A stretch of 64,000 nt of DNA from the NCBI GenBank assembly GCA_963780045.1, contig CAVZZZ010000005.1, forward strand, positions 1,240,001-1,304,000, in the 5' to 3' direction. The stretch is from JANXQG01 sp963780045. GTDB lineage: Bacteria > Planctomycetota > Planctomycetia > Pirellulales > Thermoguttaceae. A program made the translations under genes and the position numbers. Shown piece by piece: positions 1 to 11,060 of this stretch. The notes beneath the pieces are model-generated. The model was not told the origin of the DNA, did no database searches, and saw only the letters and a list, made by a program, of their open reading frames with translations. Each line of letters opens with the position of its first letter. Position 1 is the first letter of the stretch.

Positions 1-3000
1 TAAGCATACGTCCTGGCAAGATAGATGTTGCGGGCCTGGGCCATCGGCATTGAGGCAACCAGACTCGGCTGATCGAGATGCGTCACGTCGAGGACCTTGA
101 TGCCCTCGCTGTCGCAGACGTAGGCGTAGCGGAACTGCACTTGCACGGCGACGGGACACTTGATTGTGTCAGCGCCCAAAACGCAAGTGACCCTGGGACA
201 AGTCGGCTCGTCCAGGCAGACGACAACCAGCCCAGCGTCGCAGCACACATAGGCGTAATTGCCGACAATGGTGACGTTCCGTGCGCCGCAGAGCAGGCCG
301 TTGGGATTGAACGTTACGTCGCGCTTGAGAAAGTTGTTCAGCGGGTTGCCGTCCAGCAGCGTGCCGGCGCCCACCAGGATCAGTCCTTCGTATTTGTCCG
401 CCACGTAGAGATAGCCGTAAGGCTTCGCAACCGCTTGTTCGTGGTTCTCGGGGCGGTGCGAGCGGGTGGGATCGGGGGCGATGGTGGCGGGCGACGCGAC
501 GGCGGTGGCGTATTTGGTAGGCACGTAAAAGCGCTGTCCCAGCGGCGAAACGGGAGCGGTGGTGATCCGCTCGGAGAATCCCTTGTCGTCGACGAACGCG
601 ATGTCGAAAACGCGCAGGCCGCCTTCGCCGCAAGCCGCATAAAGGTATTCGCCGCGGGCCTGAAGGCTGAGGATTTCATTTTTGCGCAAGGGGTGCAGGA
701 CGCTCTCGCTTACGTCTTTGCCCGGATGGTGGTGCGCGTGCCGGAGCGTGCGGCCGCCGTCGACGTGCCGGTGGTAGTCGTCGGGGTAGGCCAGCGCGTG
801 CAGGCTGCTGCCGATGACGGCCTGGGGCTCCTCGCGCTCCGTCACCTCCACGGCGTACAAACCGTCGTCGCCCGCGCCGATCCAGCAGTAGCGGCCGATG
901 AAGTTCACGAAGTTCGTGCCCTGCATCAAGAGCTGCGCCATGATGGCGTTGTTGTCTTCCAGCTTGGAGACGTGGCAATCGCTGCACGACTTGGTCTCGA
1001 ACGTGCCGGACAACATGGGCCGGTAGCCGCCCGCGGCAATTCCCTTTGGCAGCCCGCCGCGGACGGTGTGCGGCACGTTGGTGCTGAAGGCGATGCCGCT
1101 GAGGCCCTCGCCCGATATCGTCTGCTGCTGGAAGTAAATCGACTCGCGATTGCCATTGTACGAACCGACGTGGATCGCGCAGGCTAGAACGCGCGGGACC
1201 AATGCGGTTGCCCGTCGCGTCGCCATCGCGGGCGAGCATGAACACGTCGTCGCGGAGGGTCTGGAAATTGTAGGCGATGTAGTTTTTCGAAACGTCGCCC
1301 TCGAAGTGCAGCGAAGGCATTTTCATGTTGGCCCGCTGCGGCAAGTGGCAGCCGAAGCAGCTCGGGTTCCAGGAGCTGTGGCAGGCGATGCAATTCATCT
1401 GGCCCTGGTGCGCCCAATGGCACTCCTTTGAATCGCCTCCCCAGACGAGCTTTTTGTGGTCCTTGTCGGAGTTCGGATTGATGGCAACCGTCTTGGCCAT
1501 CGCCGAGCGGACGTTGTAATGCTCGCTTTTAGGATCGATCGTATCGGCGGTTTGCACGACTTCCCAGGAGAGGTCCGGTTCCACGACCGAGTTCTGGTAG
1601 ACGCGAAAGCGGCCGTCTGCGTCCAGTCGCTTTTCGAAACGCGGCTTGCCGAACGGCGTGCGAAGGTCGGACAGCTTGTGACCGCCCATCGGCGCGGCGG
1701 GCCCGCTTGTCACCAGCGCGGCGCGTTGGGTGGCCGAGCCGTGGCAGTCCTCGCAGCGAATCTCGATCGCCGCGCGAACCTCGCCATAGAGCTTCGTGTT
1801 GCCGTGGCAGTCTTGTTCGAAGTGGCAGTCGGCACAATGCATTCCGCGTTCCAAATGGACGTCCATCAAATGTACGGGCACGTTTTCGCGCTTCTTGCCC
1901 GATTGCCGTTCGGCATTGTCGGCCGGCGCCATGGCGGCCATGAGCTGCGGGGTGGAAACATCGGGAACCACGTCACCTTTGTAATCGAGCATGTTTCCCG
2001 ATCGGTCCTTTTTGAACACTGCCCGGAACACCCAGCCGTGCCCGTGGAAATCGGCGAACTGCGAGTGCCGCGCCAGGGTATTCAAGTCGGAGACATTCGC
2101 TAGGAACTCGGGATCCGACCACTTGCCCTTGGCAGACGTTTCATCGGGATTCGACATGCTCGCCGCGACCAACTCCTCAGCGGTCGGACGCTTTTGTACG
2201 GGTGGATACATCAGTTCGCCGTCGGTTTCGTTGTCCCACCACATGAAGCCGAGGTAGCTGTTCATGACGTTCGTGCCGGGATGAATGTGGCACGTAATAC
2301 ACTGGCTGCTGGGAATGGAAAGTGTAAACTGGTGCGCGATCGGATGGCCGGAACAGTTCTTGGGGATCGTCGGGTCAGGCGCGAAGCGCGTGCCGCGGTT
2401 GCCGAAGCCGGCGTAGGGACCCGAATGGACCGGGGAGCGGTCGTTCGCATAGATCACGTGACATCCGCTGCAACCGCTCGACCGGTAATCGCCGGGGTGA
2501 TCGTTGGTGCCCAGGAAATTCAAGGTGGGGTCCAGCAGGCGGGTCTTTTGCAGGCCGAGAAAAACGGGGTCGGTCCGATTCTCGGTGCCAAGTCCGCGAT
2601 TGCTCAGACGGGTCTCAGGGCGACCAGGGATTTCTTCCGGTTCGGGAATGCCCGTTTCGGGGCGGAACCTTCCGCCGCGCTCGAAAATGCGGAGGATGTT
2701 GCCGGGCTGCGAGATCTCGAACCTCGGCAGCGGATCGAGCAATGGCAGCACCGCATGGCGGTCCATCTCCTCCTGCGTAGGCGGCGGCACGTTTTGTATC
2801 CTTTGCGGCGCGCCGTTCATGCTGTAGCTCTCGCCGTAGTGAGACGCCTTGTTGGGGACCGCGCCGTTGTTGTAAAGCGCGGCGCCCGAAGCATGCAACC
2901 GTGGGTCATCATGCTCTTGCGGACGGCGAGCGTTTCGCGGGGATGGCAGCCGCCGCAGGTTGCCGGCGCCACGCGCAAATCCCCTGGATTGAAGAAGCGA

Positions 3001-3434
3001 ATGAATTCCGGCGATTCATGGTTCAGCAGCGTGTACGAGCGGACCGGATTTCCCGACGGCGGCCAGGCGTCCGGAAAGCAGGGATGAACGTGCGCCTCTG
3101 CCGCGGTCGCTGCGGAGGCATTGCCGCCGTGGCAATCGGTGCAACCCAACCGCACGATCGGCTTGCCGTCCACGCGTCGGGAATGCATGTCGCTAACGCC
3201 CTGATGGCATTGCACGCAGCCGCTGCTCTTTGCGAATGCTTCGTCTTCCGTCTGCCTCAACAAGCGTTCGCTCTCGGCATTGGCCGGTGCGGCCTCTTGC
3301 GCCGCGGAATTCGCGACCGAGGCCGCGACAATGATCATGCCGGCAAACAGCCCAGCGATACGGTTCGGCGCGAAAGTGTGTTGCACGATTCTGTTCTCGT
3401 CGCGGTGACTCGGTCTTGTCGCGATGTAACCCAA
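1..3434 (-). CDS. Ten-heme cytochrome c with LVIVD-type C-terminal propeller (3' end outside window, two frame breaks)
   Basis: A secreted multiheme c-type cytochrome, probably carrying electrons in the periplasm or at the cell surface. A hydrophobic signal segment (FAGMIIVAASVANSAAQ) follows the start; a GTG about 16 codons further in is an alternative start. Ten CXXCH motifs are visible: CVQCH, CTDCH and CGGCH in the first part, CSGCH, CITCH, CADCH, CEDCH, CIACH and CFGCH in the middle, and CSDCH near 1000. Past the last heme the protein has repeats such as YLYVADKYEGLILVG and YAYVCDSEGIKVLDV, typical of LVIVD beta-propeller repeats. The frame changes near 2885 and near 1186; reading across both gives one continuous homologous protein without stops down to base 1. 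The gene lies just upstream of a beta-barrel gene read in the same direction, suggesting a porin-cytochrome partnership (inference). Confidence 0.8.
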
Positions 3435-3481
3435 AAGTAGTAATTCGGGAATGGCCGGCGGGCGATTATTCCAAGACGGTG

Positions 3482-5630
3482 TTAATACGTCAACGTCATA
3501 TCAAGAAACCCCGCAAGTTGGGTGGGCACCGTGCCGTCGATGTTATCATAAAGGTCGCGGAAGCCTTGACCGGGGATTAGGCCGGAAATGCCGCAGTCGA
3601 TGATGATGTTGTTGTTCAGCAAGGGCCGGTACTCGGCCCCAAGGCTCAAATCCGTGCCGATATACCGGTGGATCGTCTGCTGGAACACGAATTGTTCCAG
3701 GACATTCGTGCTGTCAAACCAAAGGAAGTTGCAATTGCTGATGAGGCTGAGCTTCGGAGTGAGCGCGAAATCCATCCCCACATTGAGCAGCTCCAGACCG
3801 GGATTGACGAAGTTGGCCTGCCCCTCGTCCTTCGATGCGCGGAGATCGGGAAGGAGGCTGAATTGATTGACGAGGTTCACTCCGAGCAGCGGTATCTGCT
3901 GGCGCTGCCAATAGCTGAACTTGCCGCCGGCAAAATTCGGATCGTCCATGATCGAGTCGAACCCCGTGGCCGCGTTGCTGCTGATGTTGTGGTCGCCCGA
4001 GGCGTACAAAAAGGAAGTTCGGAACGTCACCCAATCGCGGTTATAGGACAATTCCAGCGCGGCCATCCCCGCGCAGATGGACACGGGCTGGCCGGCCAGA
4101 GGATTGTCGGTGTCGTGGCCGAACACGTAGTAAAAGGCGTCGCTGACGTTGATCCTGCCGATGTGCCCGTTGCCCGCAAAGCCGAGGTAGTACGCATCGA
4201 TCGTATGAGGCAGGGCGATGCCCGCGGGATCGGGCCGGACGAGGAACCCGTTACTGTTGTAATGCAGGCTGGCATCGTCGTGGTCGTAATGGAAGCTGGC
4301 CTCCGCCGTATAGCCCGGAAACAGGAAGTCTTCCCGGTAGTAGTTCAAGATCACTACATATTGGCCGCGATCGTCGAAGGTGTTCAGTCCGCTGTTTGTC
4401 TCCTTTTCGAGTTGATCGAAGAAGAGGACGTTGAATTGGTCCTGGTTCGAAAGCCGCGTGCCGAACAAGCGGACGGCCCGGTTCGTATCGTCGAAGATGA
4501 ATCCGCGGAAGTCGCTCACGAACGGCTGCGAGCCTGCCCGCACGGAGAGAAAGTCGTAATAAGGACTTGTGTCCGCCAGTTTCGTTTCGAAGAACCACTC
4601 CTGCAAGGCGGCGTAGTCACGGCCGCGTGACAAGCCGTTTTCAACGTTTGGGCTGACGATTCCCAACTCGGAAACCGTCAGATAGTTCACGTCGAAGGCG
4701 CCTTGAATGTGGATGCGCCAATCGTCGGGCTTGAATGCCGCGTCGCCATGCGTAATGTCCGCGCCTAGCCGAAAGAACTGCGTGTAGAAGAACTGGTTGC
4801 CGTTGCCGATGGCATTGGACTGGAACGGGTTCGACGTGCTCTCGAAGCTGGTTGCCGGCGTCGGCACCTGCCGGCCTTCCATAATCATTTCCGTCGAGGC
4901 GTTAATTGTCAAAAAAGTGTGCTGGCCGATGATCGGGTAGTCGCCCTTGAGAACGTTCTGGTTGTACGGGTCCCACCAATGGCCTTCGACGTAAGGATAA
5001 TCGTCAACCGGCGGATGGCCTTTGTCGTAGCGGTCCCAAGGCGAAAAGCCCATTCGCCAGCGGTCTTCGATCGGTACAAAGTCGCTCGTCTGCTGCGCCT
5101 CGCTGGGAAGGACGCCGCTGGGCCCCGTGTAACCTAGCGGCGGGTATATGCTTTGCTGCAAGAGCGCCAGCGATTGCGGTTCCGGAAGCACCAAGGGCGC
5201 TTGCTCCTCGCCCACGGGCGCGAAGAACGGGAGGACGAATGCCCTCCGCTTCCCCGCCGAATTGCTGCGGACCCGGAGCGCGGCCCAAGTCGTCCAATAG
5301 CGCTGCGGTGAATTGAACCGAGGAGTTGTCGATTGCCGCTTCGCACCAACGCGGCTCGAACCACGACGTTGCGAGTACAACCGAGGACTGCGTCATCGCG
5401 TCGCCGTCCCAATAATGATCGAAAAGCGGCGCGGCGAAACTCGCCGGCGTTCCGTCAACCGCGTTTTCCGGCCACACCGCGCCGCGCACTTCGGAAAGTT
5501 CGTAGCCGAACGACCCGAACAGGTTCTCCGCTCGTCCAAATGCGGACCATCCGCAGATCAATAGGCACGCCATCGCTGCGAGCGTCGCCGATCCGGGCAT
5601 GTTTTTCTCGCAGCGAATGGATGCGGTCAT
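3482..5630 (-). CDS. Outer-membrane beta-barrel protein (one frame break)
   Basis: A predicted outer-membrane barrel of about 700 residues. The N-terminus has a signal peptide (ATLAAMACLLICGWSAFGRA). The body is rich in alternating hydrophobic and aromatic strands (for example FFYTQFFRLGADITHGD and YVVILNYYREDFLFPGYTA), and the chain ends DMTLTY with a terminal aromatic residue, as barrels inserted by BamA do. The N-terminal 110 codons are in one frame and the rest in another, with the change near 5230-5290. ATG at 5630 was preferred over TTG at 5639; ATG at 5600 is also possible. It lies upstream of the ten-heme cytochrome gene with the same orientation, 47 bases apart. I do not recognise a named family; transport or electron-conduit function is inferred from the neighbour. 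Confidence 0.65.
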
Positions 5631-5639
5631 ACCAAACAA

Positions 5640-6122
5640 ACCTTAAGTAACAGCGCACATGCCGGTTCTATCGGCTTTGCCGTTTGTGCCGACAGTATGT
5701 CTTGTATCGGAAATGGCGGTGGTAGGAACTTATTGGAATAGGGCATCTGCGGGCAAATGGGCGGTCGCTGCCTCGCCTACTCGACCGGCGATTGAATAGC
5801 TAGGCAAAACGGGAGAACATTAACGCCGCATGCCGGGCTTGAGTCGGAAATGTCTCCCTTTTCAATCGCACTTGCGGGTGCTGTTGGAAATGTGAAGATG
5901 CCCGGTTTGCAGCGAGTTTTCCTACGAGTTAGAATGCAGCGGATCGACAGGGCTTTGCGGAAGCTATTGATTGCGCGTTCGTCGAGGGGGGCGTCGGCGG
6001 GCAATTTTGGATTTTCACGTCTGGAGCTCGCTAACGGGTTCGAGCCGCGACAACCGACAAATCAGTTATTCTCGGACAGGTTTGACACCAGCGTGCGTCA
6101 AAAATGCCGACTTGGGGGACGT
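5640..6122. other. Divergent intergenic region
   Basis: About 480 bases between the divergent barrel gene and the GlcG-like gene. It must hold both promoters. I see no convincing gene, RNA or operator. A G-rich ribosome binding site (TTGGGGGACGT) directly precedes the ATG at 6123. Confidence 0.4.
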
Positions 6123-8033
6123 ATGGCCAGAAGAAAGAAACAACTATCGACCGGCAGGCAACTGCGCTTTGAGAGGCTCGAGCCTCGTCTGACGATGAGC
6201 GTCTCCTACGCACCCGATCCGTTGCTCACATCCGCACAGGTGAAGCAGATACTCGATCGCGCCTCGGCCGCGGACACAAACCAGACGGCCATCATCGCCG
6301 TCGTTGACCGCGCCGGTGACATCCTCGGCGTCAAAGTCGAAAGCGGCGTTACGTTCAGCAGTACAGCCGAGGAGGTCTTCGCCATCGACGGCGCTGTCGC
6401 CGAGGCGCGGACCGGGGCCTTCTTTTCTAGCGATATTCCCGGCGGCTCCCCCTTGTCGTCGCGGGCCATTCAGTTCATCAGCCAGACGACGATCACCCAG
6501 CGCGAAGTCAAGGCCAGCCCGGAAAGCACGGATCCCACGACCGAAGGGCCGGGTTTCGTGGCCCCGATCGGCGTGGGGGGGCTATTCCCGCCGGGGATTG
6601 CCAACACGGCCGTTCCCGATCTCTTCGAGATCGAGGGCACGAACCGCGACACGATTACCAGTCCCGGCCGATTCAACGTGGTTGAACCAGCCGGAATCAA
6701 TGCCCCGATTTCCTATGGCCAGGCAGCGGGAATTCCGCTCCCGCCCGGGGTGACGGCATGGCAACCGCGCGGAATAGGCACCCTTCCCGGCGGCGTTCCC
6801 ATTTACGATAACAATGACTGCATCGGCGGCGTGGGCGTGTTCTTTCCCGGTCTCAACGGCTATGCGTCGTATGAGCAAGGCAACGACCCAAACAACCCTA
6901 ACCAGACCCAGGCCATGCGGGAAAATGCGCCGCTATGTCTGGAGGCCGAATGGATGGCATTCGCCGCGGTCGGCGGAACGTACGGCCAGGGGGCTCCCGC
7001 TGCTGCGAAGATCGGCGCCATCAACGGAGTGCCCGCGCTTCCGTTCGCCGTAGTGAACGGGATTCCCACCGGTTTCTTTATCCCGTTTTCTGCCGGCGGC
7101 ATCAGCTTGGGAGGGATCACGGTGGACGACTTCGGCCAGGGCGGGACGCACTTAGGGCCTCTGCAGTTGTTGGCCACGCAAGCGCGGGTCGAGCATGGCG
7201 GCCAAAGCAACGGAACGTATTTGCCGGTCAATCCCGGCGGCGCGCAGTTGGTGCCCTATGGCTGGCTGGTCCCGCCTCGCGTGAGTCCCGACGGATCGTC
7301 CACGCTCACCGTAGCGCAGATCACGACCATCATCGATCAAGGAATTACAGAAGCCGAACTGGATCGCTCGCAGATTCGCCTGCCGCTGGGCAGCACGCCC
7401 AGCATGGTGCTTTGCGTCACCGACCAGGACGGGAACATCCTCGGCCTATACCGCATGCAGGATTCGGACGTCTTTTCCATCGATGTTGCCGTGGCCAAGG
7501 CCCGCAACATGGCCTATTATGACGGGCCCAATCTGCAACCGGCCGACAAACTGGCCGGCATCCCGGTCGGCACGGCGTTCACGAATCGGGACTTCCGCTA
7601 TCTTGCCGAACCGCGGTATCCCGAAGGCGTCGGCAGTACGCCGGGCGTCTGGTCGATGCTCAACGATCCCGGCATCAATCCCGTGACCGCCCAGGATGAG
7701 GGCGCGCCGCTGCCCGCATCGACCTATATGAGCAGCACGGCGAGTATGCTGGCTTTCTCGGCCTTCGATCCGTCGGCCAATTTCCGCGATCCAAAGGATC
7801 CCAAGAATCAGAACGGCATCTTGTTTTTTCCTGGCTCGGCGGGGGTCTACGTGAACGGGAAGCTCGTCGCCGGGTTTGGCACAAGCGGCGACGGCGTCGA
7901 CGAAGACGACGTGGTGTCCTATTCGTCGGTCGTCGGCTTCAATCCGCCCGCGGCGATCCGGGCGGACCAGTTCTTTTTCAGGGGTGTGCGGCTGCCGTAC
8001 CAGGAATTCGACTTGAACCCGCGGAACAAGTAA
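6123..8033 (+). CDS. Secreted protein with two GlcG/HbpS-type domains and LEPR N-terminal motif
   Basis: About 636 residues. The N-terminus is not a classical signal peptide but the planctomycete pattern: basic RRKK, then LRFERLEPRLTMS, matching the LEPR-type targeting motif of large exported planctomycete proteins. Residues about 20-125 and 390-470 each resemble the GlcG/HbpS (DUF336) fold: an initial helix (LTSAQVKQILDRAS; LTVAQITTIIDQGI), then VVDRAGDILG or VTDQDGNILG, then a run of alanines in an ID-AVAEARTGAFFSS or IDVAVAKARNMAYY helix. Family members bind haem or small oxidised ligands. A Gly/Pro-rich spacer of about 260 residues separates the halves. The ATG at 6123 was chosen because it immediately precedes the LEPR motif. 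It is followed two bases later by a small secreted protein gene and then the cytochrome operon, so a role in haem or redox handling is plausible but not shown. Confidence 0.75.
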   Translation: MARRKKQLSTGRQLRFERLEPRLTMSVSYAPDPLLTSAQVKQILDRASAADTNQTAIIAVVDRAGDILGVKVESGVTFSSTAEEVFAIDGAVAEARTGAFFSSDIPGGSPLSSRAIQFISQTTITQREVKASPESTDPTTEGPGFVAPIGVGGLFPPGIANTAVPDLFEIEGTNRDTITSPGRFNVVEPAGINAPISYGQAAGIPLPPGVTAWQPRGIGTLPGGVPIYDNNDCIGGVGVFFPGLNGYASYEQGNDPNNPNQTQAMRENAPLCLEAEWMAFAAVGGTYGQGAPAAAKIGAINGVPALPFAVVNGIPTGFFIPFSAGGISLGGITVDDFGQGGTHLGPLQLLATQARVEHGGQSNGTYLPVNPGGAQLVPYGWLVPPRVSPDGSSTLTVAQITTIIDQGITEAELDRSQIRLPLGSTPSMVLCVTDQDGNILGLYRMQDSDVFSIDVAVAKARNMAYYDGPNLQPADKLAGIPVGTAFTNRDFRYLAEPRYPEGVGSTPGVWSMLNDPGINPVTAQDEGAPLPASTYMSSTASMLAFSAFDPSANFRDPKDPKNQNGILFFPGSAGVYVNGKLVAGFGTSGDGVDEDDVVSYSSVVGFNPPAAIRADQFFFRGVRLPYQEFDLNPRNK

Positions 8034-8035
8034 CG

Positions 8036-8389
8036 ATGCATATTTGGAATTTGTTTCGAATCTCGGGTTTCATGCTTGGAGTTTCCGCGGGCGTCGCGCT
8101 GTGCGAAGAGGTGCAGTTCGCGCCCTGTCCTCCCACGTTGTGCGACGGCCATGCGCGGGCCGGCTGTCCACAAACCGTCGCACCTTGGGCGAGGCCTTCG
8201 GATACGCCGAATTACGCGGGATATTATGTCGGAGGAGGCGCAGCCACGCATGGGCAGCCTCGGTGTCCCAACGAAGGAACCTGGGGATGGGACTACTTCG
8301 GTCTCTTCCCCAAGCGCATCGACCTGTATTGGTGGCACGGGTGCATGTCGCAGGGCGGCGGCGGGTCTTATGCCACGGACCACAAGTAG
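8036..8389 (+). CDS. Small secreted planctomycete protein of unknown function
   Basis: 117 residues with an N-terminal hydrophobic segment (ISGFMLGVSAGVALCEE). The mature part is rich in Gly, Trp and Cys, with a YYVGGGAATHG stretch, then EGTWGWDYFG and a C-terminal GGGGSYATDHK. The pattern YYVGGG..EGTWGWDY..G..(Y/T)xTD is one I associate with small exported planctomycete proteins that have no assigned function. It starts two bases after the upstream stop, so it is probably co-transcribed with the GlcG-like gene. Confidence 0.6.
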   Translation: MHIWNLFRISGFMLGVSAGVALCEEVQFAPCPPTLCDGHARAGCPQTVAPWARPSDTPNYAGYYVGGGAATHGQPRCPNEGTWGWDYFGLFPKRIDLYWWHGCMSQGGGGSYATDHK

Positions 8390-8489
8390 GCGTGCTTGCT
8401 TGACTTCGCGACGTTTTTTCCGCTAGGATGGTGCCATTGCGCACAATCCTTGTAACTTTGGCGCCGACTAATCTTGCCGAGATCGTTCC

Positions 8490-9462
8490 GTGCTGATCAA
8501 TCGAGAAACGCTGCCGCGGAACTTCCCCTGGATTGCGGTCTTGCTGGCCGGCACCTTGGCGGCTATTGCCGCTTATGGAGTGTGGGCCGTTGGCAAGCCG
8601 CGCTGGCCGGGCGGCAGCAGCCCGCCAGGGCTGGTTCTGGGCGTCATCGCCGGCACGATTATGGTATTCGAGGTGCTGCTTTGGCCGCGAAAGAAAGTCC
8701 GGAGCTGGCGATTGGGCTCGGGGCGATTTTGGATGCGTGCCCATATTTGGCTGGGGTTCCTCTTGGTCCCGCTGGTCGTGCTGCACAGCGGTTTTACTTG
8801 GGGCGGGCAGCTAAGCACCCTGTTGATGCTCCTTTTTGCCGTAGTCGTCGTCAGCGGCATATTTGGCCTCGTCTTGCAGCAGTACCTGCCGCGGATCATG
8901 CTGGAGCGCGTGCCCGCCGAGACGATTTATTCACAGATCGAATTCGTGGCCGAGCGATCGTTTTGGGACGCGGAGGATTTGATTGACGCTGTTTGCGGCA
9001 AGCTTGACGACGATTCGACTTCCTTGCGGCCGCGACCAAGGATGGCTGACTCGCAGCCGGCGTTTGTGACGGTTGGCGCGGTGCGCGACCGTGGGCAGCG
9101 TAACCGGCAAGGTTCTGGCGACAGAAGTTCTTGCGGAGGCGCCCATTGACGGCGCCGTCGTCCGCGAGCGATTTCGAACGGCGATCGGTCCCTATTTGCT
9201 GGATGGCAGCCGCTCGAATTCGCCGTTGCGATCGCCATCGGCCTCCGCGACGTTCTTTCGCGGTCTTCGCGACGTTCTGCCACGAGAGGCAACAGGCTTG
9301 ATCGGCGCCCTGGAGGGCCTCTGCGATCAGCGCAGGCAATTCGACTTGCAAGCCCGGCTGCACGGGTGGTTGCACGGCTGGCTCTGCATTCACGTTCCCT
9401 TGTCGGTGGCCCTGGTCGGGCTGATGTTCGTTCATATCGTTGTCGCCTTGAAGTATTGGTAG
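8490..9462 (+). CDS. Membrane b-type cytochrome-like protein (one frame break)
   Basis: About 323 residues if read across a frame change near 9080. Five hydrophobic segments are visible: IAVLLAGTLAAIAAYGVWAV, LVLGVIAGTIMVFEVLLW, WLGFLLVPLVVLHSGFTW, LLMLLFAVVVVSGIFGLVL and a last one ending VGLMFVHIVVALKYW. His residues lie in segments three and five (HIWLGF..VLHSGF; LHGWLHGWLCIHVP..MFVHIVVALKYW), as expected for axial ligands of b haems in a membrane quinone-reactive cytochrome. A hydrophilic loop of about 150 residues lies between segments four and five. The gene opens a seven-gene plus-strand cluster and is followed after 68 bases by the decaheme cytochrome, a common b/c pairing for quinone-linked electron transfer (family knowledge). 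Haem binding is inferred from His placement only. Confidence 0.7.
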
Positions 9463-9472
9463 GACTAGTTTT

Positions 9473-9528
9473 CAGTTTTCAGTGTTCAGTTTTCAGACTG
9501 AACGCTGCAAACTGAGAACTGAAAGCTG
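9473..9528. repeat. CAGTTTTCAG palindromic repeat between the b and c cytochrome genes
   Basis: Bases 9473-9496 are a run of TTTTCAG/GTTCAG units; 9497-9528 hold a degenerate complementary half (CTGAAC..CTGAGAACTGAAAG). The first 24 bases are the exact reverse complement of 62356-62379, so this is a dispersed hairpin element. It may form a stem between two co-directional genes. Confidence 0.7.
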
Positions 9529-9530
9529 TT

Positions 9531-11060
9531 ATGATTCCTCCCCCAACCGGCAAACATCGCGCCCTCGGCATACGGCTGGACTACTTCAAGTCGCCCAGCC
9601 TTTGGGAACGCCGCAGGAGAATTGCGACCTTCGTCGCGGTGTCAGCGGCGGCGGCCTGGTGGACTGCCGGCATTCTTGCCGGGCGGCAGAACGCGGCTTT
9701 CCATTCACAAGGGCCTGTGGCCGCGGTACACAGCATGTGGGAATCGAAGTGCGATGCCTGCCACGCGGACTTCCGCCCGGTTCAGCACGATGTCGTGACT
9801 GCATCCCTGAGCGATATGCAAAAGGCGAATCAGAACTGCGAGAGTTGCCACCGCGGGGCGGAGCATCATCCAAGTTCTTCGCCAGGCGACATGTGGTGTT
9901 CGTCATGCCATAGCGAACATCGGGGTCCGCAGGCGTCGCTCGTCGCTATGAACGACCGCGCGTGTACGCGCTGTCACGAGGACATCGCTCAGCATTCACC
10001 TGCGGGCCAGTATACGCTGCCCCCCGACGCGCGCCGCGTGACCCGATTCGATGCCCAAACCCATCCCCAGTTTACACCGGTTGCAGGAAATCCAAAGCAT
10101 CTGAGGTTTTCTCACCAGCGCCATTTGACGCCCGGCTTGGTATCCCGTCCGGACGGCAAGGACCCCATGACATTGGGCCGGTTTCAAAAGGACTCCGCCC
10201 AGCGCAAGCGCTACGGACGGGGACAAACCGGCGACTCGTCGCTCGTGCAACTCGATTGCGCTTCTTGCCACCAACTCGACGGCATCGATTTTGGCGCCGA
10301 CGGGCTCGCGGGACTTGTCCACGCGACGCTGCCGGCGCGGCCGGGCAGCGGTTATATGCTGCCGATCGTCTACGAAAACCAGTGCCAGGCGTGCCATCCG
10401 CTGTATAAAACGCCGGGCTTGTTGCAGCACCGGCAGACGCCGGATGAGATCCGCGCGGCATTGCAACGCAAGTTTGCCAAGTGCGCGCTGGATGGCAGTC
10501 CGGAGCTCTTGCGAACGCCCGTCCCGCCGCAATCATTGCCTAACGCTCGCCTTCCCGGCAGCGAAACCATAAAGAAAAAGATCGACAACAAGGCCGAAAC
10601 TGCGGAAAGAGAGATCGCCGACGGAGCTTGCGGAAAGTGCCACGAGTTTAAAACGTCCGGACAAGGACTGCAGCCGGTAGTCCCGCCGAACGTGCCGCAA
10701 ATCTGGTACTTGCATGCCAAGTTCGATCACCGGGCGCACCGCGCGATGAACTGCCTGGAATGCCATGCGATCGTCCAATATAACGATGTGAAGGAGGCCG
10801 AATCGAAGTACGACGTGCAGTTGCCGTCGCTGGAGGTTTGCCTGCGGTGCCACAGCCCCGCTTCGACATCGGGATCAACGATAACGGGCGGCGCCCGCTT
10901 TGACTGTGTGGAATGTCATCGCTACCACAATGGCGCCGCTCTACTGGCAGGCAGCGGCGCCCAGGCAGGAGACCCTGCGATAAAACTGAACCAAGAGGAA
11001 TTCCAGTCGGGCGACCGCCAACCGCAGGTTAGCCCCGGCAGCCCACAGCCAACACCATGA
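9531..11060 (+). CDS. Membrane-anchored decaheme cytochrome c
   Basis: 509 residues. A single N-terminal hydrophobic segment (about residues 30-50, ATFVAVSAAAAWWTAGILAG) without a clear cleavage site suggests a membrane anchor with a periplasmic haem domain. Ten CXXCH motifs are present in order: CDACH, CESCH, CSSCH, CTRCH, CASCH, CQACH, CGKCH, CLECH, CLRCH and CVECH, with additional distal His residues (for example FSHQRHL, FDHRAHR). The stop overlaps the start of the next gene by four bases (ATGA), strong evidence of translational coupling to the NuoEF-like gene. Together with the upstream b-type protein this suggests a quinol-cytochrome c module feeding or fed by the flavoprotein encoded next. 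No catalytic signature for a specific substrate (such as a P460 tyrosine of hydroxylamine oxidoreductase) was seen, so an electron carrier role is preferred. Confidence 0.85.
   Translation: MIPPPTGKHRALGIRLDYFKSPSLWERRRRIATFVAVSAAAAWWTAGILAGRQNAAFHSQGPVAAVHSMWESKCDACHADFRPVQHDVVTASLSDMQKANQNCESCHRGAEHHPSSSPGDMWCSSCHSEHRGPQASLVAMNDRACTRCHEDIAQHSPAGQYTLPPDARRVTRFDAQTHPQFTPVAGNPKHLRFSHQRHLTPGLVSRPDGKDPMTLGRFQKDSAQRKRYGRGQTGDSSLVQLDCASCHQLDGIDFGADGLAGLVHATLPARPGSGYMLPIVYENQCQACHPLYKTPGLLQHRQTPDEIRAALQRKFAKCALDGSPELLRTPVPPQSLPNARLPGSETIKKKIDNKAETAEREIADGACGKCHEFKTSGQGLQPVVPPNVPQIWYLHAKFDHRAHRAMNCLECHAIVQYNDVKEAESKYDVQLPSLEVCLRCHSPASTSGSTITGGARFDCVECHRYHNGAALLAGSGAQAGDPAIKLNQEEFQSGDRQPQVSPGSPQPTP

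Noticed and set aside
3668..4630. 320-codon frame on the plus strand
   Set aside because: Antisense to the beta-barrel gene; composition is that of a GC-rich shadow frame with no domain or signal.
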